64,000 nucleotides of DNA, taken from contig NZ_JAICBX010000002.1 of NCBI RefSeq assembly GCF_019492055.1, positions 1 through 64,000 on the forward strand, given 5' to 3'. The DNA is from Flavimaribacter sediminis. Its GTDB lineage: Bacteria > Pseudomonadota > Alphaproteobacteria > Rhizobiales > Rhizobiaceae. Positions within the stretch are counted from its first letter, which is position 1; the number at the start of each line of letters is the position of its first letter. A model generated the notes under the pieces. It did no database searches. It was not told the DNA's origin and saw only the letters and a list, made by a program, of their open reading frames with translations. The position numbers and the translations under genes were made by a program. Of this stretch, positions 49,765-59,905 are shown in pieces.

Positions 49765-52007
49765 GATTCATCCAGTTCGGCCAGCAGCATGGTCGCGTCA
49801 GTATGTTCCGGATTGATCCGGACCGCCAATCGGCAATGCTGCGCAGCCGCATGTGTCACGCCCAGTTCCAGATAGGCTTGAGCCAACAGAAACTGCGGTT
49901 CGGCGGAATCGGGACTTGCCTCCGCCCAGCGCCGAAGCGCCGCCGGTATTTCAACTTCCCTGCCGCATTTCCTGAGTGTGGCTTGCCAGTCGCGGTAGAT
50001 ATACGCGGACCTGGGCGAGAGCAGCGTCGCCTTGTCGAAGCTGGGTATGGACGTATCGCAAGCGCCCAACTGCGCATTTGCGCTTGCATAACCGGCCTGG
50101 ATATAGGCGACGTCCGGATTGATCTCCAACGCTTTTGCAAAAGCATCGCTGGCGTCCTCATAATATCCAAGTCGGAATTTGACGTTGCCTATCCCGGCAT
50201 GTGAATGCACCGCATTGACGTTGTGCCTGACCGCCTCGGCAAAGCGCGCCTCCGCCTCGATATCATTACCGCGGCTGAACGCAATATTGCCAAGGCCCTC
50301 ATGGGCTCTGAATGCTCCTTCCTGGTATTCGACGGCCTGGAGATAGGCGATCTCGGCCTGTTCGTGGAAGGACTTGCCTTTGTGATACCAGGCGTCGCCA
50401 AGGCCGACTGCAGCCCGGACATAGTCTTTCTTCACCTCCAGCGCCTTCTGATAGTGCTTGATCGCTTCATCGTAGCGTCGGCGACTGCTCAGCGCATCGC
50501 CGAGACCGGCGAGCGCCTGAAGATTGTCCTGACGGAATTTCAGCGCTTCGCGATAGTGCCTGATGGCGGTTTTCGGGTCGTCGTCTATACGGATATGAAG
50601 ATCGCCGAGGCTTGCATTCAAATAGGCGAGCGTGCCGCTGCGATTAGGAATGTCGCGCGTCGTGGCGGTGTCCAGCCCTTCCTCGATTTTTTTAAGAGCG
50701 CCGTCATAGGCCCCCTGCTTCATCATGGCGTTGCCCCAACTCACATAAGCGAACACGAGAGCAGGTTCGATGTCGATCGCGTCCCTGAAGTAGTCGAACG
50801 CCTCGGCGTAGGCGACCTCGGCGTTCTGCGTATCGCCGACGGCAGTCAGCGCATCTCCCTTTCGCGCGAAAGCGTCGCCGAGATTGGCGTAGGCGTAGGC
50901 GATGTCGGGATCGATATCGATCGCCGTCCGGTATTTCTCGATGGCTTCATCAACATCGCCTTGGCGCATCAGGGCGTCGGCGATGTTGGCGTGCGCAGAA
51001 GCGAATTCCGGATCCAGCCTTATCGCCATTTCATACTTGACGATCGCCTCGTCCGTCCGGTGCTGGGAGAGCAGAGCATTGCCCCAGTTGCTGTAGGCCT
51101 CGGTGAGCCCCGGATCGATGTCTATTGCGTTGCTAAAATAGCCGATGGCGCTCGTATAACGCCCCGCATGCAGATCCATCACACCGAGCAAATTATTGGC
51201 AAGGGCGATGTCTTCCGAGGTTTGCGATCCCCGAAGAATGCGCCGGATGATCGTTGTCGCGCGATCGGGTTTTCGATCGTAGTAATAGGCGGCGGCGACG
51301 TAGGGATCAATTTTCTCCAACAGATCGATGGCCGCCGATCGAAAATAATCGTCCTCCAGACCAGTTTTTGAGCTGTCGCCGATCATTTCCATATTCACCG
51401 TGGCGTCAGCGCCGCCAAGAACCCGCAAACGCAGATATATTCCTTCGGTTTCGCACTCCCTTGTGCTGCAGATGAACTCGCCTGCAATCTGGATGTCTTG
51501 CCGCGAAAACAGTTTCTTCACATAATAGAGGCTGGTGTCGAACAAGGTTCCGACTTCCGGCACCGTGATTTCGACGTTTCTGGACCGGGGAATGACATCG
51601 AGATTGTTGCGCCGCACCTTGGCGGCCTGCTCCACGTCGTTGATGGCGTCCACGAGGCGGTCCGCCGCGACGTCTCCCGAGTAACCAAGCTGCGTCAGCA
51701 TGGCCGGCGCCTTGATGGGTTCGACGATCAACTTGCGTTCGGAGAAGGCCAGATAGACGGCGAGAAACGCCAGAAAGGCGACCAGAAGGATGAACAAGAT
51801 GTCGAAGAACAGCGAGCGGAAGCGTCCGACGCCTTCGACAAGGCTTTTCAGCCTGTCTGTCCGCGCCCGTTTCGCCGGTGGTTTTTCCGGCGGCGCTGGC
51901 ACATAACTGACAGGACCATACTGCACCGTGACCGGCGCTATGGAATAAACTGAATAATTCCCTGACGGTCCTTTATCTTCCCTGTCGCCTTCGGACATGC
52001 CACTCAT
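49740..52007 (-). CDS. large membrane-anchored TPR protein
   Basis: A 755-residue protein. Residues 1-65 are probably cytoplasmic with a proline-rich part and a basic patch (PPAKRARTDR), one membrane segment spans about 67-88 (DILFILLVAFLAFLAVYLAF), and the rest is likely periplasmic. About residues 90-250 form an unrecognised domain; from about 265 to 740 at least ten tetratricopeptide repeats follow, with typical pairs such as AYSNWGNALLSQHRTDEAIV and HANIADALMRQGDVDEAIEK. It may scaffold envelope protein complexes. ATG codons at 52007 and 51998 are both possible starts. No neighbour suggests a pathway. Confidence 0.8.
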   Translation of the reverse strand: MSGMSEGDREDKGPSGNYSVYSIAPVTVQYGPVSYVPAPPEKPPAKRARTDRLKSLVEGVGRFRSLFFDILFILLVAFLAFLAVYLAFSERKLIVEPIKAPAMLTQLGYSGDVAADRLVDAINDVEQAAKVRRNNLDVIPRSRNVEITVPEVGTLFDTSLYYVKKLFSRQDIQIAGEFICSTRECETEGIYLRLRVLGGADATVNMEMIGDSSKTGLEDDYFRSAAIDLLEKIDPYVAAAYYYDRKPDRATTIIRRILRGSQTSEDIALANNLLGVMDLHAGRYTSAIGYFSNAIDIDPGLTEAYSNWGNALLSQHRTDEAIVKYEMAIRLDPEFASAHANIADALMRQGDVDEAIEKYRTAIDIDPDIAYAYANLGDAFARKGDALTAVGDTQNAEVAYAEAFDYFRDAIDIEPALVFAYVSWGNAMMKQGAYDGALKKIEEGLDTATTRDIPNRSGTLAYLNASLGDLHIRIDDDPKTAIRHYREALKFRQDNLQALAGLGDALSSRRRYDEAIKHYQKALEVKKDYVRAAVGLGDAWYHKGKSFHEQAEIAYLQAVEYQEGAFRAHEGLGNIAFSRGNDIEAEARFAEAVRHNVNAVHSHAGIGNVKFRLGYYEDASDAFAKALEINPDVAYIQAGYASANAQLGACDTSIPSFDKATLLSPRSAYIYRDWQATLRKCGREVEIPAALRRWAEASPDSAEPQFLLAQAYLELGVTHAAAQHCRLAVRINPEHTDATMLLAELDESYRQSGPR

Positions 52008-52179
52008 TCTACTCCACCAATGGAATTGGCGGTGTGATTTTGATCACCAGTCGTGAAGAAGCAGTATAACCGAAAGAACAACAAATGGTAATCTTCACGC
52101 AAACAGTCTTAACGCGTCATTGGACTGCATTAGCACAGTGCGAATATTGGTTTTGTGCTTTGAGCCCCGGATGAGTTCA

Positions 52180-52950
52180 TCATCCAACTTTTTCCAAACG
52201 CCAAACTTGTTCAACCGGATATTTTTTGGCCCATTCGGCAGGAACAAAGGCGCGCGTGTCTGTCACGGAATCCGGCGCGAATACCTCGTGATAGCCCTTC
52301 ACCGCAAAACCGATCGCGGCGAAGAGCTCCATCCAGCCGGATATGGTCAGATTGAAGCACACGCCGCTTGGTTCGAACTCGACCTCTGTCCAGTCCGCGC
52401 CCCACATTCCTCGATAGGGGCGGTGCAATGTCGTGTCACAGGGCGCGCCGCTTTCAGGCGAGCAAAGAAGCACCAGGGGGTGGTTGCCAAGAAACACAAG
52501 CGTTCCCCCAGAGCGCAGCAGGCGCCAGGCTTCCCGCAGCCATGCTTCGGGCGGGCACCAGATCGCCGCGCCATATTCCGAGATCGCGAAATCGAAGGAG
52601 GAGTCCTCCAGCCCTGTCGCCTCGGCGTTTCCCTCGATGAAGGTAATATCGGCGCCGTGCTCATGCGCCAGCCGACGCGCCGTGGCCAACTGATTGGCGG
52701 AAACGTCGATTGCCGTGACCCGCGCGCCGCGTCGCGCCATCCAGCCGGAGACATAGCCCGTGCCGCATCCCAGTTCGATTGCATCTTTGCCGGTCAAATC
52801 TTCGGGAATCAGTTTCAGGGACTCGTCCGACACGCTCCAACTGCCCCAGACGGGCGTCTCGGCCTTCCAGAGGCGCTCGCCCCCGGCGATCCAGTTTTCA
52901 GCGTCCGCATTCCAGACGTCTCGATTGATGGCGACATGATCGCGCGTCAT
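52180..52950 (-). CDS. class I SAM-dependent methyltransferase
   Basis: A 256-residue protein with the Rossmann-type motif I IELGCGTGYVSGWMARRGA (about residues 59-77), motif II VTAIDVSANQLATARRLA, and the post-motif AWRLLRSGGTLVFLGNH of methyltransferase_11/25 enzymes. The substrate is not visible; small molecules or quinones are common for this class. It stands alone between the TPR gene and the CBS-domain gene. Confidence 0.88.
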   Translation of the reverse strand: MTRDHVAINRDVWNADAENWIAGGERLWKAETPVWGSWSVSDESLKLIPEDLTGKDAIELGCGTGYVSGWMARRGARVTAIDVSANQLATARRLAHEHGADITFIEGNAEATGLEDSSFDFAISEYGAAIWCPPEAWLREAWRLLRSGGTLVFLGNHPLVLLCSPESGAPCDTTLHRPYRGMWGADWTEVEFEPSGVCFNLTISGWMELFAAIGFAVKGYHEVFAPDSVTDTRAFVPAEWAKKYPVEQVWRLEKVG

Positions 52951-53018
52951 CGGAAAACCCCCAAAGCGTCAGGCGAAACAAAACGACCACAGTCCGTCGA
53001 TACGACGGCGGCCGGCGA

Positions 53019-53540
53019 CTACCCCACGATCAATTGCTTGAGTTGCAAGGCCTCGTATTCCAGCTGCAGAAGCCTGTAATTCACCACGTCGCCTATGGTC
53101 ACCATGCCAATCAGACGCCCTTCCTCAACAACCGGCATATGGCGAAAACGTCCATCGGTCATGCGTCGCAAGACTGACACCAGGTCATCTGTTGGGGAAC
53201 AAACTTCCACGTTTTTGGTCATCACTTCGTCCACGCGGTGCGGCAGCGTTCGTCCCGGCGCATCGGCCAGTTTGCGCACGATGTCGCGCTCGGAAAGAAT
53301 GCCAAGCAACGCGCCATCCGTTTCGGTGACGATGAGGGCGCCGATGCCTTTGTCCCGCAGCAACTGCACTGCGTCGCCGAGCGTATCGTCGGGACGTATG
53401 CCGATCACATCGCCGCCCTTGTGGGCGAGGATCTTGTGAACGGTCGCCGCCTCTTTGGAGATATTGGTGTCGAGAGACTGACTGTGCGTCGTCTCGTGTT
53501 CGTCGTCCTTCTGCAGGGGCGGTTGATATGATTCCGGCAT
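53019..53540 (-). CDS. CBS-domain-pair protein
   Basis: The ATG at 53540 is preferred, with GGGAGG upstream; it gives 173 residues. Two CBS motifs are clear: GGDVIGIRPDDTLGDAVQLL...IGALIVTETDGALLGILSERDI and EVCSPTDDLVSVLRRM...RHMPVVEEGRLIGMVTIGDV. Tandem CBS pairs bind adenine nucleotides or SAM and often sense energy state. Stand-alone versions of this type occur widely in Rhizobiales as stress-related proteins of unknown partner. It is the nearest gene to the nqr locus on this side. Confidence 0.88.
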   Translation of the reverse strand: MPESYQPPLQKDDEHETTHSQSLDTNISKEAATVHKILAHKGGDVIGIRPDDTLGDAVQLLRDKGIGALIVTETDGALLGILSERDIVRKLADAPGRTLPHRVDEVMTKNVEVCSPTDDLVSVLRRMTDGRFRHMPVVEEGRLIGMVTIGDVVNYRLLQLEYEALQLKQLIVG

Positions 53541-53625
53541 TGGCCTCGCTCCTCCCTTGAACATTGGTGCGCCTTCGTGGCACCTACCTTAAACCTGTTC
53601 GGGAAGCTGTGGGAGCCCCTGTTTC

Positions 53626-53805
53626 GTGATAGATTTCACCCTGACGCCAATCTGGGCGACGCTGTTGTTCATCCTGGGTTGCGTGATGGGATACCAGTAT
53701 CGCCGGGTATGGAAGGCGGAGGGCCCGACCTGGCAGTTGTGGCTGTTCGGACTGGCGGCCGCAGGAGCGTTTCTGACCCTCGGCTTCGTACCGGTCATAC
53801 CCTGA
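53626..53805 (+). CDS. 59-residue two-helix membrane protein
   Basis: A short frame from GTG 53626 (GGGAG 10 bases before) to TGA 53805. It reads as two membrane helices (TPIWATLLFILGCVMGY and LWLFGLAAAGAFLTLGFVPV) joined by a basic-aromatic loop, YRRVWKAEGPTWQ. The positive loop suggests it faces the cytoplasm. It is convergent with nqrM, 16 bp away. I recognise no named family, but hydrophobic pattern, start signal and lack of stops make it a likely real gene. Confidence 0.6.
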   Translation: MIDFTLTPIWATLLFILGCVMGYQYRRVWKAEGPTWQLWLFGLAAAGAFLTLGFVPVIP

Positions 53806-53821
53806 CGCGGTCGGATCAGGA

Positions 53822-54055
53822 TCAGTCGGCCTCGACCTTTTCCAGCATCCGCCGCGCCCTGGGGCAGGCAAGCCTCTCGACCAAAGGGCTGTCCGGATCG
53901 ATTTCCTTCTTGCAGACCAGGCAATGATCGGCGCCGGCAATCGCGTTGAGCCCGCCGCAGCTTCCCTTGATGGTGCGTCCCATCAGGATCACGCCCAGCG
54001 ACATGCCGAGCGTGACCAGCATCAGGAGACCGAAAGCGAAGAGAAAGGTCGTCAT
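53822..54055 (-). CDS. nqrM: NqrM, Na+-NQR maturation protein
   Basis: A 77-residue protein with an N-terminal membrane helix (FLFAFGLLMLVTLGMSLGVI) and four cysteines at positions 33, 45, 48 and 63 (KGSCGGL, HCLVCKK, LACPRA), matching NqrM (DUF539). NqrM is thought to deliver iron for the metal site between NqrD and NqrE. It follows apbE by 14 bp on the minus strand, divergent from nqrA, whereas in Vibrio both genes lie downstream of nqrF. Confidence 0.92.
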   Translation of the reverse strand: MTTFLFAFGLLMLVTLGMSLGVILMGRTIKGSCGGLNAIAGADHCLVCKKEIDPDSPLVERLACPRARRMLEKVEAD

Positions 54056-54069
54056 GGCAAACCGCCCCG

Positions 54070-55092
54070 CTACGCCTGCAAGGCGGCGAAAGTCTTGCTG
54101 GGCTTGATGACGTAAGGTTTTTCCGCCCCGTCAGCATCGACGAACAGCACGGCAAGGCCCTGTTCGTCAGCGATCTCCAGACCGCGCTCGCTGCCAAGCA
54201 CGAGCATGGCTGTCGCCCAGGCGTCGGCCAGCATTGCGTTCTCGGTCAGCACAGTCGCAGACGTTGTGGCGTGCGTGATCGGTCTGCCCGTCTTCGGGTC
54301 AATGACGTGGGAATAGCGCTGGCCGTCCTGTTCGAAGTAGTTTCGGTAATCGCCGGATGTCGCCATGCCGAGGCCGGACGTCTCGACCACCTGCAGCACC
54401 GAGCGACCGGTCCTGTCCGGCGTTTCAATGCCGATCCTCCAGTTCTGACCATCCGGATTCTTGCCGGACGTGTAGAGATCGCCGCCGATTTCAATCATGT
54501 AGTCGCTGACGCCGAACGATTCGATGGAAGCGGCGACCCGGTCGACCCCGTAGCCCTTGCCAATGGCCGCAAGGTTGAGTTCAACGCCCGGCTCCAGCTT
54601 GCGCAGACGGCCGTTCTCAAAGGCCAGCGTCCGTTCCTGTCCCGAAAGGCTGAGCGCCGTTGCGATCTCGGCGTCCGACGGCGCGTCGCTCCGGTCCCGA
54701 CCGGATCCGAAACCCCACGCGTCGACGAGCGGTCCGACTGTTATGTCGAAACGACCGTCACTGGCGGAGTGCACGTCCTGCGCAGCCTTGATGACCTGCG
54801 CCAGCGCCGGAGACACCGGCGTCGCTTGCGAGGTCGTGGCGTTGAAGCGGGAGATCTCCGAGCCACGGTCCCAGTTCGACATCTGGTCGTTCACTTCGGC
54901 GAGCGATGCTTCGACGGCCTTGCGCAATTCGTCCCGGTCAACTGTTCCGCCATGGTCGACACCCACCAGATTGTAGGTCGTGCCCATCGTCTGCCCGGAC
55001 AATTCCAGTATCGATGATCCTGGCTTGCAGGCGGCCAGAGCAGCCGTCATCAGGAGGAACGAGCGTCGGGAAAATTTCATATAGTCGGCCAA
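54070..55092 (-). CDS. apbE: FAD:protein FMN transferase ApbE
   Basis: The start is TTG 55092 (AAGGA upstream) or ATG 55080. The N-terminus KFSRRSFLLMTAALAACKPG combines a twin-arginine motif with a lipobox (LAAC), so the enzyme is probably a periplasmic lipoprotein. Family motifs include TMGTTYNLVG, ELNLAAIGKGYGVDRVA, MIEIGGDLYTSGKNPDG and the C-terminal HVIDPKTGRPITHATTSATV. ApbE attaches FMN covalently to threonine in the SGAT sequences of NqrB and NqrC, both present in the divergent operon. Confidence 0.95.
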   Translation of the reverse strand: MADYMKFSRRSFLLMTAALAACKPGSSILELSGQTMGTTYNLVGVDHGGTVDRDELRKAVEASLAEVNDQMSNWDRGSEISRFNATTSQATPVSPALAQVIKAAQDVHSASDGRFDITVGPLVDAWGFGSGRDRSDAPSDAEIATALSLSGQERTLAFENGRLRKLEPGVELNLAAIGKGYGVDRVAASIESFGVSDYMIEIGGDLYTSGKNPDGQNWRIGIETPDRTGRSVLQVVETSGLGMATSGDYRNYFEQDGQRYSHVIDPKTGRPITHATTSATVLTENAMLADAWATAMLVLGSERGLEIADEQGLAVLFVDADGAEKPYVIKPSKTFAALQA

Positions 55093-55209
55093 GGATAAAA
55101 TCCTTTGAAATGAGGTGATCGGTCTATGACCTTTCTTGCGGATGGGTTTTCTTCGACATTTCGTTTTGTTTCAAGTCAAAATTTTTTTCCCAAAAGCCTC
55201 AAAGCGGTT

Positions 55210-55238
55210 TTGACCCTTGATGCCGCGTTGCATATAAG
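55210..55238 (+). promoter_or_regulatory. sigma-70 promoter of nqrABCDEF
   Basis: TTGACC at 55210-55215 and TATAAG at 55233-55238 are separated by 17 bases, about 40 bases before the nqrA GTG. This also rules out the long upstream extension of the nqrA frame. Confidence 0.7.
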
Positions 55239-55278
55239 CGGGCGTCTTTACAGTTCATTTCTCGGGAAACAATCATCC

Positions 55279-56622
55279 GTGCAGCAGTTCACGTTACGAA
55301 AAGGTCTCGACATTCCTGTTCTGGGCGCGCCTGTTCAGGACATTGAAAACGGTCCGATTGTCAGAACTGTCGCAATATTGGGAGACGACTATCTCGATCT
55401 CAAGCCGAGGCTCTCCGTCCAGGAAGGCGATGTCGTCGGCGCGGGATCTCCGGTGCTCGCCCACAAGGATTTGCCGGATGCGATCATCGCGTCTCCGGTG
55501 TCCGGGAGAGTGAAAGCGATCAACCGCGGCGCGCGGCGCAGGCTGATCAGCGTGGAGATCGAAGTCGACAAGAATGCCGCGCCGCCTGTGGATTTCTCCG
55601 ACGTTGGAGACATAAAAACCACGGAAGGGCTCGTTGAGCGGCTCTGCGCGGCCGGACTTTGGACCTCTTTCAGAACGCGACCCTATTCGAAAATCCCCGA
55701 TCCTTCGACGCGTCCCGCCGCCATCTATTTGACAGCGATGGACACCGAACCACTGGCCGCCGATCCGGAAATCGTTATCGCCGACTCCGCCGACGATTTC
55801 GCGCGAGGGCTTGGCGCCGTCGCCCAATTGACAGAGGGGCCCACCTACCTGTGCCATGCTGCAGGCTTGGCGCTTCCCGGTTCCGACGCCCCGGGCGTCG
55901 AGCCGGCAGCCTTCAGCGGTCCGCATCCTGCCGGACTTGCTGGCACGCACATGCATTTCCTCGAGCCGCCCACCGCTGAAAAGATCGTCTGGACGATCGG
56001 CTACCATGATGTGATCGTGATCGGACGATTGCTCGCCACGGGTCGTTATGACGCATCCCGCGTGATCGCTCTGTGCGGACCGGTTTGCGCCAAACCGCGA
56101 TTGATCCGCACAATCGCCGGCGCGTCGTTGATCGATCTGACGCAGGGAGAATATCCGCAGAACTTCCCTGTGCGAATGATTTCCGGTTCGATCCTGAGCG
56201 GAAGGGCCGGCGATGGGCCCGCCGCCTATCTTGGACGCTATGCGCGACAGGTCACGCTCATCGAGGAGGATCACAAGCAGATACCCATGGGCTGGATCCG
56301 GCCCATGCCATCGAAGTTCGCCGTCCAGCCGGTTCTTGGTTCGGCGTTTTCGCGGAAACTGTACGCACTGACCTCCAACCTCAATGGCGGCCGGCGCGCC
56401 ATGGTCCCGACAGGCACTTTCGAGCAACTCATGCCGCAGGATTTCCTGCCGACGCAACTGCTGCGCGCGCTACTCGTCATGGATTCGGATCAGGCGCAGG
56501 CGCTCGGCGCGCTCGAACTCGATGAAGAAGATCTCGGTCTCGTAGGCTTCGCCTGCCCCGCCAAATACGAATACGGCCTGGCCCTGCGTGATTGCCTGAC
56601 AAAGATCGAGAAGGAGGGCTGA
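55279..56622 (+). CDS. nqrA: Na+-translocating NADH:quinone reductase subunit A
   Basis: The GTG at 55279 is chosen: it matches the normal NqrA N-terminus ([20 protein letters not shown]), gives the normal length (447 residues), and lies downstream of a good promoter; the frame could open at 55126 but that adds unrelated sequence. NqrA is a peripheral cytoplasmic subunit implicated in quinone binding; the [20 protein letters not shown] segment resembles a barrel-sandwich fold. It is the first gene of nqrABCDEF. Confidence 0.95.
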   Translation: MQQFTLRKGLDIPVLGAPVQDIENGPIVRTVAILGDDYLDLKPRLSVQEGDVVGAGSPVLAHKDLPDAIIASPVSGRVKAINRGARRRLISVEIEVDKNAAPPVDFSDVGDIKTTEGLVERLCAAGLWTSFRTRPYSKIPDPSTRPAAIYLTAMDTEPLAADPEIVIADSADDFARGLGAVAQLTEGPTYLCHAAGLALPGSDAPGVEPAAFSGPHPAGLAGTHMHFLEPPTAEKIVWTIGYHDVIVIGRLLATGRYDASRVIALCGPVCAKPRLIRTIAGASLIDLTQGEYPQNFPVRMISGSILSGRAGDGPAAYLGRYARQVTLIEEDHKQIPMGWIRPMPSKFAVQPVLGSAFSRKLYALTSNLNGGRRAMVPTGTFEQLMPQDFLPTQLLRALLVMDSDQAQALGALELDEEDLGLVGFACPAKYEYGLALRDCLTKIEKEG

Positions 56623-56626
56623 CGCC

Positions 56627-57826
56627 TTGGGTCTGCGAGATTTCTTCGACCGAATTGAACCCAATTTCCTGAAAGGCGGGAAATGGGAGCGGCTCTTCCC
56701 CGTCTACGAGATGGTGGAAAGCTTCATCTACACGCCCAAGACCGTGACAACAGTCGCTCCGCACGCACGTTCGTACGTCGATATGAAGCGGATCATGACC
56801 TACGTGGTCCTGTCGACGATCCCGGCGATTATCATGGGGCTTTACAATGTCGGCCTGCAGGTCAATACGGCGATCGGCGTCTATGGCGCTTCCGGCTGGC
56901 GCGCCTCCCTTCTCGAATTCTTCGGCATAGGTTTTGACCCGGCCAATCCGATCGCCAATTTCCTGCACGGAGCGCTCTATTTCCTGCCGATCTACATCAC
57001 CACCCTGGTCGTCGGCGGCCTGTGGGAAGTGCTGTTCGCAACGGTTCGCCGGCACGAGGTCAACGAGGGCTTTCTTGTCACTTCCATGCTCTACGCCCTG
57101 ATTTTGCCGCCAAGCACTCCGCTCTGGCAGGTGGCGCTCGGCATTTCCTTCGGCGTGGTGATCGGCAAGGAGATCTTCGGCGGCACGGGAAAGAACTTTC
57201 TCAATCCGGCGCTTGTCGGACGCGCCTTCCTCTACTTCGCCTATCCCGCCTATATGTCCGGAGACCAGATCTGGACCCCGGTGGACGGCTTTTCAGGCGC
57301 GACCGCCTTGTCTGTCTCGGCGTCAGACGGCTACACGGCGCTGATGACTCACGGCGTCACCTGGTTTGACGCGTTCATCGGAACCATCCAGGGCAGCATC
57401 GGCGAGACATCGACGCTCGCCTGCTTCATCGGACTGGTGTTCCTGCTGATAACAAAAATCGCCAACTGGCGCATGGTGGTCGGTTGCCTGGCCGGAATGA
57501 TCGGCCTTGCGACGCTTTTCAATGTGATCGGTTCCGACACGAACCCGATGTTCGCCATGCCCTGGTACTGGCACCTTGTGCTGGGCGGCTATGCCTTCGG
57601 TCTGGTGTTCATGGTCACGGAGCCGGTTTCGGGCTCCCATACCAATCTTGGCCGCTACATTTACGGCGCGTTGATCGGGGTCATGGTGGTCATGATCCGG
57701 GTGGTCAATCCCGCCTTTCCGGAAGGCATGATGCTCGCTATCCTGTTCGGCAATGTTTTCGCGCCGCTGATCGATTACTTCGTCGTTCAGGCCAATATCC
57801 GCCGGAGGGCCAGACGCCATGCCTGA
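56627..57826 (+). CDS. nqrB: Na+-NQR subunit B
   Basis: A TTG start 4 bp after nqrA, with GGAGG 10 bases upstream, gives 399 residues. About ten membrane segments are present, with FMN attached to Thr226 in [11 protein letters not shown]. NqrB also carries riboflavin in the known enzyme and forms the main Na+ channel with subunits D and E. The [20 protein letters not shown] region (starting LNPALVGRA) is characteristic. It overlaps nqrC by 8 bases. Confidence 0.96.
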   Translation: MGLRDFFDRIEPNFLKGGKWERLFPVYEMVESFIYTPKTVTTVAPHARSYVDMKRIMTYVVLSTIPAIIMGLYNVGLQVNTAIGVYGASGWRASLLEFFGIGFDPANPIANFLHGALYFLPIYITTLVVGGLWEVLFATVRRHEVNEGFLVTSMLYALILPPSTPLWQVALGISFGVVIGKEIFGGTGKNFLNPALVGRAFLYFAYPAYMSGDQIWTPVDGFSGATALSVSASDGYTALMTHGVTWFDAFIGTIQGSIGETSTLACFIGLVFLLITKIANWRMVVGCLAGMIGLATLFNVIGSDTNPMFAMPWYWHLVLGGYAFGLVFMVTEPVSGSHTNLGRYIYGALIGVMVVMIRVVNPAFPEGMMLAILFGNVFAPLIDYFVVQANIRRRARRHA

Positions 57827-58628
57827 TCAACCGGAAACCCGCAAAGGCGTCATCCGCCGCTTCCTGGACATGTCGCCCGACTCTGCGCCGAAAACCGTCT
57901 TCGTGGCGGTTGCGCTTTGCCTTGTCGCATCGATGATCGTGTCCGCCACTGCGGTTGCGCTCCGGCCGCTCCAGGAAGTCAACGCGCTGAAAGACAAACA
58001 GGTCAACATCCTGCAGGTGGCCGGCATTTACCAGCCCGGCGAAGATGTCGCCGACGCCTTCGCCGCATTCGAGGCGCATGTGCTGGATCTCGATACGGGT
58101 CAATTCACCGACAAGTTCGATCCTGCCGAGTTCGACGACCGGGCCGCTGCGGACGATCCGCAAACCTCGGTGGAGTTGGAAGACGATCCGGCCGGCATCG
58201 GCAGACAGGCGCGTTACGTGACCATTTACCTCCTCCGCAACGACAGCGGCGGCGTCGACAAGGTCATTCTGCCGCTTCACGGCTATGGGCTGTGGTCGAC
58301 GCTTTACGGATATATCGCTGTCGAGAATGACGGCAACACGATCTACGGATTGCAGTTCTACGATCATGCGGAGACGCCCGGGCTCGGCGCCGAGGTAGAC
58401 AATCCACGCTGGAAAGCCCTTTGGAGCGGCAAGAAGCTTGCCGATGAAAATGGCGATCTGCAGATAACGGTGGCGAAAACCCCGCCCCCGGCCGGGCGGG
58501 AATACTATGTCGACGCCTTGTCCGGCGCGACGCTCACCTCGCGCGGCGTGGACGCGCTGGTTCGGTTCTGGCTTGGCGAACGCGGCTACGGGCCTTTCCT
58601 TGAAAATCTGAAGGCAGGAGACATCTGA
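57819..58628 (+). CDS. nqrC: Na+-NQR subunit C
   Basis: A 269-residue protein with one N-terminal membrane helix (about residues 27-48) and a periplasmic FMN-binding domain. The flavinylation motif is [14 protein letters not shown] with Thr238. [20 protein letters not shown] matches the family. It is the electron carrier between the NqrD/E metal centre and NqrB. The nqrD start overlaps its stop (TGATG). Confidence 0.95.
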   Translation: MPDQPETRKGVIRRFLDMSPDSAPKTVFVAVALCLVASMIVSATAVALRPLQEVNALKDKQVNILQVAGIYQPGEDVADAFAAFEAHVLDLDTGQFTDKFDPAEFDDRAAADDPQTSVELEDDPAGIGRQARYVTIYLLRNDSGGVDKVILPLHGYGLWSTLYGYIAVENDGNTIYGLQFYDHAETPGLGAEVDNPRWKALWSGKKLADENGDLQITVAKTPPPAGREYYVDALSGATLTSRGVDALVRFWLGERGYGPFLENLKAGDI

Positions 58629-59281
58629 TGGCGCAGACGAGACGCACGTTGTTGATAGACCCGCTGGTCGACAACAACCCGATCACCTTGCAGGTCCTTG
58701 GCATCTGTTCGGCGCTGGCGGTGACGTCCTCTCTGAAGGTTTCGATGGTCATGGCCATCGCCGTCACGCTGGTGACCGCTTTCTCCTCGATGTTCATCTC
58801 TGTTCTGCGCAACCAGATACCCGGTTCCATCCGGATCATCGTGCAGATGGTCATCATTGCGTCGCTCGTAATCGTGGTCGATCAGGTGCTCAAGGCCTAC
58901 GCCTATGACATCTCGAAAACATTGTCGGTGTTTGTCGGCCTCATCATCACCAATTGCATCGTGATGGGACGCGCCGAAGCCTTCGCGATGAAGAACCCGC
59001 CGATCGAGTCCTTCATCGACGGCGTCGGAAACGGGCTTGGTTACGGACTGATCCTGATGCTGGTGGGAACCGTTCGCGAACTCTTCGGCGCTGGCAGCCT
59101 GTTCGGCGTCACCATACTGCAGACGGTCAATAATGGCGGCTGGTACGTGCCCAACGGGTTGCTCCTGCTCCCGCCTTCGGCTTTCTTCGTGATCGGCCTT
59201 CTGATCTGGGGATTCAGAACCTGGAAGCCTGCACAGGTCGAGAAACGTGAGTTCCGTATCCAGACGGTCGAGGCGCATTGA
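58628..59281 (+). CDS. nqrD: Na+-NQR subunit D
   Basis: A 217-residue, six-helix membrane protein. [17 protein letters not shown] has the conserved cysteine that, with cysteines of NqrE, ligates the intramembrane iron centre. [20 protein letters not shown] is the second family signature. It is paralogous to nqrE and to RnfE. Confidence 0.95.
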   Translation: MAQTRRTLLIDPLVDNNPITLQVLGICSALAVTSSLKVSMVMAIAVTLVTAFSSMFISVLRNQIPGSIRIIVQMVIIASLVIVVDQVLKAYAYDISKTLSVFVGLIITNCIVMGRAEAFAMKNPPIESFIDGVGNGLGYGLILMLVGTVRELFGAGSLFGVTILQTVNNGGWYVPNGLLLLPPSAFFVIGLLIWGFRTWKPAQVEKREFRIQTVEAH

Positions 59282-59889
59282 TGGAAGCCCTGATTTCCCT
59301 CGCCGTCAAAGCCATATTCGTCGAGAATATGGCGCTGAGCTTCTTCCTTGGCATGTGCACCTTTCTCGCCGTGTCAAAGAAGATATCGACGGCCATCGGG
59401 CTCGGCATTTCGGTCACGATCGTCCAGGCGATCACCGTTCCGGCGAACAACCTTCTGCTGACCAACCTCCTGAAACCCGGCGCGCTAGCCTGGGCGGGCT
59501 TTCCCGATGTCGACCTGACCTTCCTCGGACTGATCTGCTACATCGGGGTGATCGCGGCCATCGTGCAGATCCTCGAGATGGTCTTGGACAAGTATTTTCC
59601 CCCGCTTTACAACGCCCTTGGCATCTTCCTGCCGCTCATCACGGTGAATTGCGCCATTTTGGGCGGATCGCTGTTCATGGTGGAGCGCGACTACGACTTC
59701 ACCGAGGCGTCGGTTTACGGCGTCGCCTCGGGACTTGGCTGGGCGCTGGCGATCACCGCCATGGCCGGGGTGCGCGAGAAACTGAAATATTCAGACATAC
59801 CCGACGGTCTTCAGGGCCTCGGCATTACCTTCGTCACAGCCGGGCTCATGGCCATGGCGTTTATGTCGTTCAGCGGCGTGAAACTCTGA
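59281..59889 (+). CDS. nqrE: Na+-NQR subunit E
   Basis: A 202-residue, six-helix protein from the ATG overlapping the nqrD stop by one base. The cysteines in [14 protein letters not shown] and [13 protein letters not shown] are the family's metal ligands. [20 protein letters not shown] is the typical C-terminal half signature. It faces NqrD in an antiparallel pair. Confidence 0.95.
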   Translation: MEALISLAVKAIFVENMALSFFLGMCTFLAVSKKISTAIGLGISVTIVQAITVPANNLLLTNLLKPGALAWAGFPDVDLTFLGLICYIGVIAAIVQILEMVLDKYFPPLYNALGIFLPLITVNCAILGGSLFMVERDYDFTEASVYGVASGLGWALAITAMAGVREKLKYSDIPDGLQGLGITFVTAGLMAMAFMSFSGVKL

Positions 59890-59905
59890 GACGGATCGTA
59901 TCGAT

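Noticed and set aside
55126-55278. N-terminal extension of NqrA
   Set aside because: Contains the predicted -35/-10 promoter and gives no similarity to NqrA; the GTG at 55279 matches the family N-terminus.
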